A stretch of DNA of 13,722 bases from Myxococcales bacterium (GTDB taxonomy: Bacteria; Myxococcota; Polyangia; HGW-17; SLPX01), in the NCBI GenBank assembly GCA_007131745.1, contig SLPX01000328.1, forward strand, positions 1 through 13,722, written 5' to 3'. Of the stretch, positions 1-7,670 are shown in pieces; the stretch's first letter is position 1; the number at the start of each line of letters is the position of its first letter. The position numbers and the translations under genes are program-made. Under the pieces are notes generated by a model. That model searched no databases and was not told where the DNA came from. It was given only the letters and a program-made list of their open reading frames with translations.

Positions 1-1384
1 CGGGTTCCATCCTGAGATAAATGGTTTTCGGATTCGAAAAGGTTGCTTTTCCCGGAAATCCTTTCACCGGCCTTACGTTCTTCCTACCGGTGAAAACAAC
101 CTCAGCTTCTCCATGCCTGGAATGCATTGCATAATACACGGCAAGAGTAGCGCCATCCAGAATGCTTTCATTGTCAGGTTCCCCCTTTTCCACACATATA
201 ATTACATGGGGTCCGGACCTTCCGGACACATGCATCCATGTATCCCTCCCTCTGGCAGTATGAAAGGTCAGTTCATGATTGTCCTTGGCTGATCTTCCAA
301 CCAATATTTTGAGACCACTTTTGCTGACAAATTCTCTATAATGCTTTCTTGACTCCCGCGGTTTTCTCTCTTGCCGGTCAGAAGCCGTTTTCACACTCAA
401 AGCGACCGCTTTGTTTTCCAACCTGTCAATGTTTTCCGCTGCCGAATCCTCTTTCAATCCCTCCAAAAGGCATTTCAATGTCTCCAGATCTTCTTCACTC
501 TTTCTTCGCCGAATTCCTTCGATTTCCCTTGTTTTGAATCCTCTGCGCGCGCTTTTGTAATACTGCTCGGCATTTTCATAGAGCGTCTTGTCAGGATCAA
601 GCTTGATTTCAATTGGTTTTCCGTCCTCAAAAAGGTCTTCCACCCTTACAGCCGGTGCTCCAGGAGGTACTCCTCCTCCATGCGCCAAGAGCAAATCCGC
701 CCATTTTCCATGGATTTCAGCGTCTTTAACTTTTTCCAAAGATTCATCTATCAGCTTGATCTTACGTTCCAGTGCTTTGATTTTTCTTTTCAAAGCTGTT
801 TGAAGACGTTTCTTTCTCTTCTCCTTTTCTTTGTCTTCAATTTTTGCCGAATAATAAGCTGCTATTTGTGCATCAACAGATCCTTCACTTAGGGAAAACC
901 TGTTGCTTATACGTCCCGGTTCCGACCGCTTTGCAGGCAGGCTATAGGGATCACCCCTTGTCTTTCCAGCCCGGCTTTTTTTCGGATACAAGGCATCCAA
1001 AACCCTCTCTTCACTGTCCAAAACCACAATGTCCCCACTCCTTCCCGTCATTTCAGCGACCATAACTGTACGAACGGGGCGACCGAAAGTCATTTTGACC
1101 ACTCGATCCTGCCCCAACAGTTCAATGGATTCGAGGCATAGTCCGGACACGGTTTTTCTGAGCAAGGTACCGAATCTCAACGTTTTGCCCTGTTTTTTAA
1201 TTTTTTCCGAGCTGTGGATCCTGGCTTCACTCGCGCTCACCGAGATAACCAGGTACCTGGGTCTTCGCATTTCCAGGCCAATGGTATTCTCGTCAAGCTG
1301 AAAAACTTTCTTTATTCTTTGCCCGGTAATCCTCGGTTGGAGTTCCTTCAATACACTTTCTATTTCCGAATAAGATAAAGACAC
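1..1384 (-). CDS. rqcH: NFACT family ribosome quality-control protein, RqcH-like (3' part outside window)
   Basis: Members of this family (RqcH, formerly FbpA/fibronectin-binding-like) bind the stalled 50S subunit carrying peptidyl-tRNA and direct C-terminal alanine tailing of the nascent chain. Reading the minus strand from a GTG at 1384-1382 gives 461 open codons up to the left edge. The N-terminus starts MSLSYSEIE, as is usual for NFACT-N, and the conserved Asp-Arg pair is at about residues 93-94 (LGQDRVV). A charged coiled-coil middle follows, then the segment KTLYENAEQYYKSARR, typical of the family. The NFACT-R (DUF814) domain has GRDTWMHVSGRSGPHVII at about genome position 190-250. The family is usually about 550 residues, so roughly 100 residues are missing at the left edge. 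An in-frame TAG upstream leaves only GTG 1384 or the nearby TTG as starts; GTG fits the family N-terminus, though its Shine-Dalgarno is weak. It follows the DUF72 gene by 39 bp and is probably cotranscribed with it. The symbol is by family resemblance. Confidence 0.88.
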   Translation of the reverse strand, partial: MSLSYSEIESVLKELQPRITGQRIKKVFQLDENTIGLEMRRPRYLVISVSASEARIHSSEKIKKQGKTLRFGTLLRKTVSGLCLESIELLGQDRVVKMTFGRPVRTVMVAEMTGRSGDIVVLDSEERVLDALYPKKSRAGKTRGDPYSLPAKRSEPGRISNRFSLSEGSVDAQIAAYYSAKIEDKEKEKRKKRLQTALKRKIKALERKIKLIDESLEKVKDAEIHGKWADLLLAHGGGVPPGAPAVRVEDLFEDGKPIEIKLDPDKTLYENAEQYYKSARRGFKTREIEGIRRRKSEEDLETLKCLLEGLKEDSAAENIDRLENKAVALSVKTASDRQERKPRESRKHYREFVSKSGLKILVGRSAKDNHELTFHTARGRDTWMHVSGRSGPHVIICVEKGEPDNESILDGATLAVYYAMHSRHGEAEVVFTGRKNVRPVKGFPGKATFSNPKTIYLRMEP

Positions 1385-1423
1385 TTGCAAAAACCCGCAT
1401 CTGAAAAGACAGCTCCATCTCCC

Positions 1424-2098
1424 CTATTCAATTTCTTTTATCGCAGAGAACAAGTTCTTGAAGCATTTTGTTGCATGCGGCATATCCAACAGGCACACTC
1501 CCGACCACGGACCTCGGCAGAAATCTGCAAGGTTATAGAGAGCATCCCCTGAAAGACTCGCTCTTCCCAACCCCTTGTACCTCAGGAAAACCCAATTGCT
1601 TTCCAAAACATCGGTCTCATCTACGATATCGTTCAACCCGACAACAAGATTCGAATCTCCGGCTATATTTTTCACATCTTCCGGTGACCAAAGCCCACAT
1701 GGTTCCCAGACAATCTTGAACCTTTCACCTACAACTTCTTCAATAAACCACAGAATTTTTTTTCGGTTGGCCGCGGTGGGAGTAACCATGGAAGGCAAGC
1801 TCATCGTCAGTATGTCCGCATCGAGTTCCCCGGCGATTTCGATGACTTTATTCCAGCTTTTCCTTACTTCAGCCGGGGAATCCAGAAATCCGCCTGCGGT
1901 TTTCCGGCCTGAAGGAAAAAACGCTTCCATGGGAATATTAACCAAAAAAATCAAGTCTCCCGGCGCCGATTCTTTCCAGGACCTACAGACTTTTGCCGAT
2001 GGCAAATTCCGGTTTGACGCGCGAACTTCAAAAACCTGCAACCCATCCACGTTCGGAACCCCTCTTCCCCCCTGTGCACATAGACCAATTTTCAACAT
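1424..2098 (-). CDS. DUF72 (YecE-like) TIM-barrel family protein
   Basis: A 224-residue cytoplasmic protein resembling the DUF72/YecE family, which has a TIM-barrel-like fold and no firmly established reaction. Visible family landmarks are the N-terminal strand FEVRASNRNLPSA (residues 23-35), corresponding to the usual 'vEvn.tFY..P' segment, a core strand LIFLVNIP (49-56), the mid-protein IVWEPCGLW (129-137), corresponding to the 'vE.Rh.sW' segment, and FLRYKGLGR (171-179), near the usual 'y.R.HG' motif. It is somewhat shorter than many members (about 240-280), and several motif positions are replaced, so it is a divergent member. The ATG at 2098 has GGAAGG seven bases upstream; an ATG five bases earlier is out of frame and stops at once. 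It leads a two-gene run with the RqcH-like gene. The family assignment is fairly secure; the function is unknown. Confidence 0.72.
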   Translation of the reverse strand: MLKIGLCAQGGRGVPNVDGLQVFEVRASNRNLPSAKVCRSWKESAPGDLIFLVNIPMEAFFPSGRKTAGGFLDSPAEVRKSWNKVIEIAGELDADILTMSLPSMVTPTAANRKKILWFIEEVVGERFKIVWEPCGLWSPEDVKNIAGDSNLVVGLNDIVDETDVLESNWVFLRYKGLGRASLSGDALYNLADFCRGPWSGVCLLDMPHATKCFKNLFSAIKEIE

Positions 2099-2145
2099 AA
2101 CATCGCCTTCCGTTACCTGTTACCGGTTCGCTGAACTCCACCAAT

Positions 2146-2159
2146 CCCCAGCAATGGGG
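2146..2159. repeat. Short inverted repeat CCCCA-GCAA-TGGGG
   Basis: A perfect 5-bp stem with a four-base loop lies in the 98-bp gap between the divergent DUF72 gene and the small plus-strand ORF. Read on the plus strand the loop is GCAA, a GNRA-type tetraloop. There is no T-tract on either side, so it is not an intrinsic terminator. It could be a small operator or leader hairpin, or chance. The neighbouring bases 2112-2124 carry a direct GTTACC duplication with 7-bp period. Confidence 0.3.
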
Positions 2160-2196
2160 TCTTGACCAAAGGACCCGGAGTTACTAGCATCATCCC

Positions 2197-2439
2197 ATGG
2201 AAAAAAAAAGCATACTGGAAGAACTGAAATCAATCCATTCAAAGGCGTCCGAATGCAACGGTCGTCTTAAAGAACTTTCGTCAATATTGAAAAACCTGGG
2301 CGATGACATGGAGGAGATCGGCAGCCTCCTGTCTCCTTCATCAAGCGACTTTCAGCAAACAAGACCAACCATACGAAGAAAATCAGGGACCATGGTGGGG
2401 GTCTATCATCCCAAACCTCCCCCTTCCGCTGATTCCTGA
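2197..2439 (+). CDS. Possible small coiled-coil protein, hypothetical
   Basis: An 80-residue open frame from ATG 2197. Residues 1-46 (MEKKSILEELKSIHSK and onward to GSLLSP) show heptad-like spacing of Leu/Ile with Glu/Lys between, as in a short amphipathic coiled coil. The rest is Ser/Pro/Arg-rich and looks disordered. A TAG three codons upstream fixes ATG 2197 as the earliest start. The nearest Shine-Dalgarno-like GGAG (2177-2180) is 16 bases away, which is too far for a good site. The last 57 bp overlap the 3' end of the oppositely oriented gene 2383-3660. No family is recognised. In favour is the coiled-coil-like composition and the otherwise empty position; against is the weak start and the overlap. 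Confidence 0.45.
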   Translation: MEKKSILEELKSIHSKASECNGRLKELSSILKNLGDDMEEIGSLLSPSSSDFQQTRPTIRRKSGTMVGVYHPKPPPSADS

Positions 2440-3660
2440 CAGGTTGGTCCCCTTTATAGCATTGTCTTCGTCGACCTTTTCGGGTCGTCTCAACCAGACA
2501 TCCACCCTTTTTCTTTTTTCCCCATCCACTGATTTTTGCATTATTGCTTCCACAAAACATGACAAGGAAGTGCTTTTCATCCCAATTCCTTGAATGCCGT
2601 CGAAATGATCGCGCTTTATGCCTTCCCCACCGGCGGAATTGCAGACACCCAGGACTTTTCTCTCCCCGCCTTCGTAATAAACCAACTCGCCCCCTTCAAG
2701 GTAACCTGTCTTTGCCGGCGGATGCAACATTTCCCCGCGAAGCTGAAACTGCAATGCACACGGATATTGATAATCACCCTTCTTGTAAACGGCGATCGCC
2801 ACATTTCTAAAATTGACTCCAGCGGACAAGGCCAATACTTTCTGAAACGTGTTTCCGGGTATGCTTTGAGCCGCTCGAATCAATACAGACGCCTCTTTCG
2901 GCAATGCATTCATGCCGGTTACCAAAAGCGTCTGAAACGTCTCCGCTGCTCGTTGGGGAAATACGCCTTTCTCCATTTTCGTCACTAAAAGACCGTTAAC
3001 CCAAATCCCTTTTTCCTGTATTTCGACTACCACCACTTTTTCATTCAACAATTCACATTTTTCCACCTGGGGTAAAACTCCTCTCGGCCAGCGCTTGTTC
3101 AACCTTGAGAGCCTAGCCGGCAACCGGTCGACGGACCGTCTTAACATCTCTGCGAATTGTTGAGGTGAATGCTCACCCTTCCAGGCGATATTTCTTCTGT
3201 TCATCTCTTCGCAAACCTGTATGGCATCTTCGTAAAGCGCTTTTCTCAGTCCGTCGGCACTATCGCGAACGTACTTGCACCGGACATCTGTTTTCCCAAG
3301 TCGCGCGCGGCACAATTGTTTCAGAAAGAAAAACATCTCTCCAGGTTCTTCTTCCGGATCATCCCATCCGTAAAATGTTGCCAGCGCACGGGTCAGGGCC
3401 GGGTAAATCGATTCAGGTTCGCTCAAGGTAGGCTCAACCATTTCAAGGTAGTCGATCGCTGCCTTCGTCTGGATCAACACTCCCTGACTGACCGGTCTCC
3501 TGGCAGCCTTCGGCTGTGGTGGATTTTGATTTTTGGAACCCTGAAAACATGATATCGGAAAGCAAAGAAAACAGATCGCTCCGACACAATAAAGCAGGCC
3601 TATCCGAAAAACGAACTTATTGCCTGTTTGCGCGGGTTTATTTGAATCTACTGATATCAA
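2383..3660 (-). CDS. Membrane-anchored hypothetical protein with ExbD/TolR-like segment
   Basis: A 425-residue protein with one hydrophobic segment near the N-terminus (about residues 17-38, GLLYCVGAICFLCFPIS), preceded by a few basic residues. The bulk is therefore probably periplasmic with N-terminal anchoring; PISC at 36-39 is not a convincing lipobox. Residues about 90-195 are helical and charged. Residues about 205-282 read as an alternating strand/helix unit: VVVVEIQEKGIWVNG, then ASVLIRAAQSIP, then FQKVLALSAGVNFRNVAIAV. This order resembles the periplasmic domain of ExbD/TolR, in which a 'v.I.ad...p...v..vl..a...g...v.i.v' pattern is common. That is a weak pattern match by eye. The last 30 residues are Gly/charged and probably disordered. 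The start is a TTG that overlaps the TGA of the XRE-cupin gene, with GAGGGAG just upstream, so the two are probably translationally coupled. No ExbB/TolQ partner lies in the window. Confidence 0.75.
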   Translation of the reverse strand: MISVDSNKPAQTGNKFVFRIGLLYCVGAICFLCFPISCFQGSKNQNPPQPKAARRPVSQGVLIQTKAAIDYLEMVEPTLSEPESIYPALTRALATFYGWDDPEEEPGEMFFFLKQLCRARLGKTDVRCKYVRDSADGLRKALYEDAIQVCEEMNRRNIAWKGEHSPQQFAEMLRRSVDRLPARLSRLNKRWPRGVLPQVEKCELLNEKVVVVEIQEKGIWVNGLLVTKMEKGVFPQRAAETFQTLLVTGMNALPKEASVLIRAAQSIPGNTFQKVLALSAGVNFRNVAIAVYKKGDYQYPCALQFQLRGEMLHPPAKTGYLEGGELVYYEGGERKVLGVCNSAGGEGIKRDHFDGIQGIGMKSTSLSCFVEAIMQKSVDGEKRKRVDVWLRRPEKVDEDNAIKGTNLSGISGRGRFGMIDPHHGP

Positions 3661-4247
3661 GCTCCCTCAGGAGGTTGATAAACAACGCTTAACACCTTGG
3701 GCTTGCTGTCGCCTACACCCACAATTTTGTGGGCTATGTTGGAATCATAGTGAATTGAATCTCCCGGGCCGAGTCGTTTGACTTCATCCAACCCGTGCCA
3801 TTCAATCGTTCCTTCCAAGACAAAAATAAACTCTTCTCCGGCATGAACAGCCGGTTGAATGTTTTCAGCCTTCACGATATCCACTTCAATATAGAATGGC
3901 TGTATCCTGGTATCCGGGAATGTCGGCGAAAGAGTATAGTACTTGTAATAGATCTCATCCCCTTCTTCCGCTTCATCTCCGTGCTGCATCGGTCTTCTCT
4001 TATCCGCCTTAACCACCTCAACTCTGTTGGGCAAGACCTGGTCTTGAAAAAAATATCCCATCCCGACGCCTAAAACTTGTGAAATTTTCAATAACGTAGC
4101 TATCGTCGGTGTTGCATATCCCGCTTCATACGCCATCAATCTTGCTTCCGTGATCCCTGCTTTTTGCGCCAACTGGTATCCGGTATGCCCCTTTGCCTCC
4201 CTGAGGTCTTTCAATTTGTTTCCAATACTGAGCTGAACATCTTCCAT
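3657..4247 (-). CDS. XRE-family transcriptional regulator with C-terminal cupin domain
   Basis: A 196-residue two-domain regulator. Residues about 7-62 form an XRE-type helix-turn-helix (IGNKLKDLREAKGHTGYQLA, then AGITEARLMAYEAG and ATLLKISQVLGV). Residues about 115-190 form a cupin_2 barrel with VHAGEEFIFVLEG (133-146; His135, Glu138) and GDSIHYDSNIAH (162-173; His166, His173), so the metal/ligand site seems intact. This architecture is known in repressors that sense small metabolites through the cupin; the ligand here cannot be read. ATG 4247 was chosen because AAGGAG lies six bases upstream; a longer frame from 4304 would put this Shine-Dalgarno inside the coding region. It overlaps the next gene at TTGA. 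The upstream palindrome and promoter suggest autoregulation, and control of the divergent transaldolase gene is possible. Confidence 0.9.
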   Translation of the reverse strand: MEDVQLSIGNKLKDLREAKGHTGYQLAQKAGITEARLMAYEAGYATPTIATLLKISQVLGVGMGYFFQDQVLPNRVEVVKADKRRPMQHGDEAEEGDEIYYKYYTLSPTFPDTRIQPFYIEVDIVKAENIQPAVHAGEEFIFVLEGTIEWHGLDEVKRLGPGDSIHYDSNIAHKIVGVGDSKPKVLSVVYQPPEGA

Positions 4248-4266
4248 TGCGGGCTCCTTTTTAAAG

Positions 4267-4278
4267 ACGAGTTCTCGT
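4267..4278. promoter_or_regulatory. Palindrome ACGAG-TT-CTCGT, candidate operator
   Basis: A perfect 5+2+5 inverted repeat lies between the divergent XRE-cupin and transaldolase genes, about 20 bp before the regulator's start codon and downstream of its predicted promoter. Short palindromes in this position are typical operators for XRE-family dimers. The symmetry is seen directly; binding is inference. It is the only clear palindrome noticed in this 115-bp gap. Confidence 0.4.
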
Positions 4279-4304
4279 GAATCTTTCTTTTTCCGGGAAA
4301 ACAA

Positions 4305-4333
4305 AATATAAACGGAAGCGTTTTATTAGACAA
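4305..4333 (-). promoter_or_regulatory. Sigma70-type promoter of the XRE-cupin gene
   Basis: On the minus strand, TTGTCT (4333-4328) and TATATT (4310-4305) are separated by exactly 17 bp. Transcription would start near 4298 and read through the candidate operator into the regulator. On the plus strand the same segment contains TATAAA (4307-4312), which could serve as the -10 of the transaldolase gene, though without a good -35. The two divergent promoters may therefore overlap. Confidence 0.55.
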
Positions 4334-4362
4334 GCCGAAAGACAAAAAAATGGAGCTGATTT

Positions 4363-5010
4363 ATGAAGTTTTTTATCGACACCGCTGATGTAGAAGAAAT
4401 CCGCAAAGCACATGCCATGGGTCTTGTTGATGGCGTCACCACAAATCCCTCCCTTGTTGCAAAAACAGGCAGACCTTTTCAGGAGATCATAAGGGAAATA
4501 GTCACCATCGTCGACGGCCCCATAAGCGCGGAAGCAACAAGCAACGACACGGATGGAATGCTGAAAGAGGCACGCAACCTCGCTGCTATACATGAAAACA
4601 TAGTAGTAAAAATCCCCCTTACACCCGAAGGGCTCAAGGCCGTGCGCGTTCTTAAAGGGGAGAAGATAAAGACAAACGTAACCCTCTGTTTCAGCGCGAA
4701 CCAAGCATTGCTTGCCGCCAAGGCCGGAGCTGATTACATAAGCCCGTTCGTAGGACGATTGGATGACGCTGCTCACACAGGCATGGAGCTGATTGAGCAG
4801 ATCCTCACCATTTACGGAAATTACGACTTTGAAACCCAGGTGCTCGTGGCATCCGTAAGAAATTCTCTTCACGTCTTGGAAGCCGCCATGATGGGTGCGC
4901 ACGTAGCTACAATTCCATACAGTGTAATGCTTCAGCTTGCCAAGCATCCCCTGACCACGGCCGGCATTGAAAAATTTCTGGAAGACTGGAAAAAAGTTCC
5001 CGGACAATAG
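4363..5010 (+). CDS. tal: Transaldolase, small TalC/Fsa-type
   Basis: A 215-residue cytoplasmic enzyme of the non-oxidative pentose phosphate pathway. It transfers a dihydroxyacetone unit between sedoheptulose-7-phosphate and glyceraldehyde-3-phosphate through a Schiff base. The fold is a class I aldolase TIM barrel. Landmarks are [10 protein letters not shown] at 4-13, [12 protein letters not shown] at 23-34, the Schiff-base lysine Lys83 in [26 protein letters not shown] at 104-116, and [11 protein letters not shown] at 125-135. The family includes both transaldolases and fructose-6-phosphate aldolases. Here Glu57 (SAEA) stands where E. coli FsaA has Gln59, and Phe129 stands where FsaA has Tyr131, so transaldolase activity is favoured. 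Length is normal for the short class. The start is supported by GGAG seven bases upstream of ATG 4363. trmB follows after 23 bp. Confidence 0.95.
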   Translation: MKFFIDTADVEEIRKAHAMGLVDGVTTNPSLVAKTGRPFQEIIREIVTIVDGPISAEATSNDTDGMLKEARNLAAIHENIVVKIPLTPEGLKAVRVLKGEKIKTNVTLCFSANQALLAAKAGADYISPFVGRLDDAAHTGMELIEQILTIYGNYDFETQVLVASVRNSLHVLEAAMMGAHVATIPYSVMLQLAKHPLTTAGIEKFLEDWKKVPGQ

Positions 5011-5033
5011 TTTGTGGTTCGAAAATCCTGAAC

Positions 5034-5663
5034 ATGGGCCGGAAAGCAAGACAACACGTAAACCCTCTTTCACTCCTTCACATGGACACCGGTGTAGAAC
5101 CGCTCAAAATACCCGGCCGGTCCAGGATTGAAGTCGATCTTGGCTGCGCTTCAGGCCACTATCTATTCCGCCGAGCTGAAATACGTCCGGATGCTTTCCT
5201 TATTGGAATTGAAATCCGCCGAACACTCGTGGATGAAATCAACAAAAAAGCGGCTGCACTGGAAATCGAAGATCGAGTTCAAGCCTGCTATGCAAACCTG
5301 CTTCTTGATTTTCCAAAACTTTTCACCGGCCGAACCGTGGATCTCATAACCATGCATTTTCCAGATCCATGGTTTAAAAAAAAACATGAAAAAAGAAGGG
5401 CTCTTATGAGGGAATTCGCTGAGTTTCTGCCCTCTGCATTAAAACCCGGCGCCATGTTTTTCTTTCAAACCGATGTATTTGAATTGGCGCTGGACGCTCT
5501 TTTTACCCTCGACACAACGAACGCGACGCAAAAAAACCTTGTAAATGATTTTGGCTCCTGGAGCTTCGCCCCCCAAAACCCCCTTGGCGCTTTGACACAA
5601 CGCGAAATAGCGTGCCGGAAAAAGAACCGCAAAATCTGGCGATTGCAATTCAGTCGTGCATGA
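5034..5663 (+). CDS. trmB: tRNA (guanine46-N7)-methyltransferase TrmB
   Basis: A 209-residue SAM-dependent enzyme that makes m7G at position 46 in the variable loop of tRNAs. The N-terminal RQHVNPL (6-12) is typical of TrmB. The SAM-binding motif I is [11 protein letters not shown] at 34-44, followed by the acidic end of strand 2 in GIEIR (58-62). The family signature [15 protein letters not shown] is at 108-122 and contains the Asp and basic residues used in catalysis and tRNA binding. The C-terminus has LTQREIACR, close to the usual 'T.yE.k....G' segment but degenerate. The only plausible start is ATG 5034, because an in-frame TGA lies just upstream; its Shine-Dalgarno is poor, so coupling to the upstream transaldolase gene is likely. 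The last 14 bp overlap the 3' end of uvrB on the other strand. Confidence 0.95.
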   Translation: MGRKARQHVNPLSLLHMDTGVEPLKIPGRSRIEVDLGCASGHYLFRRAEIRPDAFLIGIEIRRTLVDEINKKAAALEIEDRVQACYANLLLDFPKLFTGRTVDLITMHFPDPWFKKKHEKRRALMREFAEFLPSALKPGAMFFFQTDVFELALDALFTLDTTNATQKNLVNDFGSWSFAPQNPLGALTQREIACRKKNRKIWRLQFSRA

Positions 5664-7632
5664 GAATCTCTCGCGACTGCAACTCCTTGAGTTTGTCTCG
5701 CTGCTGAGCCGCTTTTTCAAAATCCAGATTGCGGGCCGCGGCCAACATGTCTTCACGGACCTTATTAATCTCTTTTCTGAGTGTCTCCGGATCTGTAAAC
5801 TCCTCTTCCATGCGGACCGCATAATCATCTGCAACCGGAGTTCCGGCCATCTCAAGAATTGCACGTTTGATCGTTTTAGGAGTCACACCGTGTTTCAAAT
5901 TGTGCTTTTCCTGCAGTTTGCGCCGCCTACCGGTTTCATCCATGGCCCTTTGCATTGAAACCGTGATTCTGTCGGCATAAAGAAGCACTCTTCCGTTCAC
6001 GTTCCTGGAAGCCCTCCCCATGGTCTGTATCAGGGATCTCTCGTTTCTCAAAAACCCTTCCCTGTCGGCATCCAAGATGGCGACCAGCGAAACCTCGGGC
6101 AAATCCAAACCTTCTCTCAACAAGTTGATTCCTATCAAAACGTCGAACAATCCCTTTCTGAGATCTCTCAGGATTTCAACTCTTTCCATTGTATGTACGT
6201 CGGAATGTAGGTAACGAACCCGAACTCCCATCTCCTGGTAATAATCGGTCAACTCCTCAGCCATTCTCTTTGTAAGAGTGGTTATGAGCACTCGTTCACC
6301 CAGGTCCACTCGTTTCCGTATTTCCGACATCAAATCATTTACCTGATCCCTTGTAGGCCTTACCTCTACTTCGGGGTCCAGCAAACCTGTTGGTCTCACG
6401 ATCTGTTCCACGACTTCGTTTCCGACTCTTTGCAACTCGTAATCACCTGGAGTAGCCGAGACATAAATCACCTGATTGACTCTCTCTTCAAACTCCTCGA
6501 ACTTGAGCGGCCTGTTGTCCAGAGCGGAAGGCAACCGAAATCCGTGCTTCACCAAAGTTTCCTTGCGAGACCTGTCTCCCCTGTACATCCCTACAAGCTG
6601 GGGCATTGTTTGATGGCTTTCATCGATTACCAGGAGATAATCGTCTGGAAAGTAATCCATCAAGGTGGGCGGAGCCTGACCTGGATTTCTTCCGCTCAGA
6701 TGACGGGAATAATTCTCGATTCCGGGGCAATATCCCATCTGGTCAAGCATTTCGAGATCCAGGAGGGTTCGATCTCGAAGCCTTTGAGCTTCTACGAGCA
6801 AGCCGTTTTCCCGCAGTTCGGCAAGTCGTCCGTGAAGTTCCAGCTTAATGTTTTCTATTGCAACCACCATTTGACTCGCGGGGGTCACATAGTGACTCGC
6901 CGGGCGAATTGTAATGGTATCCAGAGATGCCAGCTTGACCCCTCTTAACGGATCCACCTTTGATATGCCCTCAATCTCGTCGCCGAACCATTCCACTCTC
7001 ACGGCTATATCTTCTTCACTCATCGGAAAAATTTCCACAACATCCCCTCTGACTCTGAATGTTCCCCTGGAAAAATCCGTTTCGTTTCGCCTGTACTGTA
7101 TATCCACCAGATTGTGCAACGCCCTATCACGATCAATATTATCTCCGACATTGAGCGTTATGCTCATTTCAGAGTACCACTCAGAGCTTCCAATGCCGAA
7201 AATGCAAGAAACCGATGCCACTATTATGATGTTTCGAGAAGCAAACAGTCCGTCGGTCGCGGCGTGCCGCATCCTGTCTATCTCCTCGTTTATGGAAGCA
7301 TCTTTTTCAATGTAAGTATCCGACGCCGGTACATAAGCCTCGGGCTGATAGTAATCGTAATATGAAACAAAATAGTGAACCCGGTCTTCAGGAAAAAGAC
7401 TCCTGAATTCGTTATAAAGCTGTGCGGCCAGCGTTTTATTCGGCGCCAACACCAAAATAGGCCGATTGACTCTCTTAATAACGTTGGCTATCGTAAATGT
7501 TTTTCCCGACCCGGTGATTCCCAAAAGCACCGTGTCCCTGACACCGGATGCAAGCCGTTTTTCTATCTCCGATATGGCCTTCGGCTGATCGCCGCATGGA
7601 CTGAACTCGGTGACTAGTTTGAAAGAGGACAT
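5650..7632 (-). CDS. uvrB: Excinuclease ABC subunit UvrB
   Basis: A 660-residue DNA damage-recognition helicase subunit of nucleotide excision repair. UvrB is loaded by UvrA, verifies the lesion and recruits UvrC. Landmarks in order are the Walker A motif GITGSGKT (38-45), [14 protein letters not shown] (63-76), the beta-hairpin start [12 protein letters not shown] (91-102), [12 protein letters not shown] (138-149), Walker B DESH (337-340), the helicase core segments [19 protein letters not shown] and [13 protein letters not shown], and the motif VI region QTMGRASRN. The C-terminal UVR domain is at about 617-653 ([18 protein letters not shown]). Length and all core motifs are normal. ATG 7632 has no strong Shine-Dalgarno. 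The gene sits 38 bp downstream of the CpoB-like gene, with no obvious promoter in that gap, so it is probably cotranscribed from the Pal gene. Confidence 0.98.
   Translation of the reverse strand: MSSFKLVTEFSPCGDQPKAISEIEKRLASGVRDTVLLGITGSGKTFTIANVIKRVNRPILVLAPNKTLAAQLYNEFRSLFPEDRVHYFVSYYDYYQPEAYVPASDTYIEKDASINEEIDRMRHAATDGLFASRNIIIVASVSCIFGIGSSEWYSEMSITLNVGDNIDRDRALHNLVDIQYRRNETDFSRGTFRVRGDVVEIFPMSEEDIAVRVEWFGDEIEGISKVDPLRGVKLASLDTITIRPASHYVTPASQMVVAIENIKLELHGRLAELRENGLLVEAQRLRDRTLLDLEMLDQMGYCPGIENYSRHLSGRNPGQAPPTLMDYFPDDYLLVIDESHQTMPQLVGMYRGDRSRKETLVKHGFRLPSALDNRPLKFEEFEERVNQVIYVSATPGDYELQRVGNEVVEQIVRPTGLLDPEVEVRPTRDQVNDLMSEIRKRVDLGERVLITTLTKRMAEELTDYYQEMGVRVRYLHSDVHTMERVEILRDLRKGLFDVLIGINLLREGLDLPEVSLVAILDADREGFLRNERSLIQTMGRASRNVNGRVLLYADRITVSMQRAMDETGRRRKLQEKHNLKHGVTPKTIKRAILEMAGTPVADDYAVRMEEEFTDPETLRKEINKVREDMLAAARNLDFEKAAQQRDKLKELQSREILMHD
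5651..5679. repeat. Inverted repeat at the trmB/uvrB tail-to-tail overlap
   Basis: CAGTCG (5651-5656) is matched by its reverse complement CGACTG (5674-5679), with a smaller nested GAGA-ATC-TCTC repeat between them. It spans both stop codons. A transcript from either strand could fold here, which might help end both convergent transcripts, but there is no T-tract, so it is not a standard intrinsic terminator. Confidence 0.3.
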
Positions 7633-7670
7633 GTAGAATTGTTCCCGGAATCTAAACAGGGATTGCTTTT

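Noticed and set aside
371..892. Plus-strand open frame of 173 codons
   Set aside because: It lies antisense to the RqcH-like gene, whose frame has clear NFACT motifs; the plus-strand protein has skewed Phe/Ser composition and no recognisable domain.
4248..4304. Longer N-terminus for the XRE-cupin regulator
   Set aside because: The extra 19 codons contain the AAGGAG ribosome binding site of the ATG at 4247, and an upstream start at 4304 would leave almost no 5' leader after the predicted transcription start near 4298.
4261..5073. Minus-strand open frame of 270 codons
   Set aside because: Antisense to the transaldolase gene, which has all family motifs; the shadow translation is Cys/Tyr/Phe-rich and also covers the regulator's promoter region.
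6430..6948. Plus-strand open frame of 172 codons
   Set aside because: Antisense to the core of uvrB, whose motifs are continuous across it.
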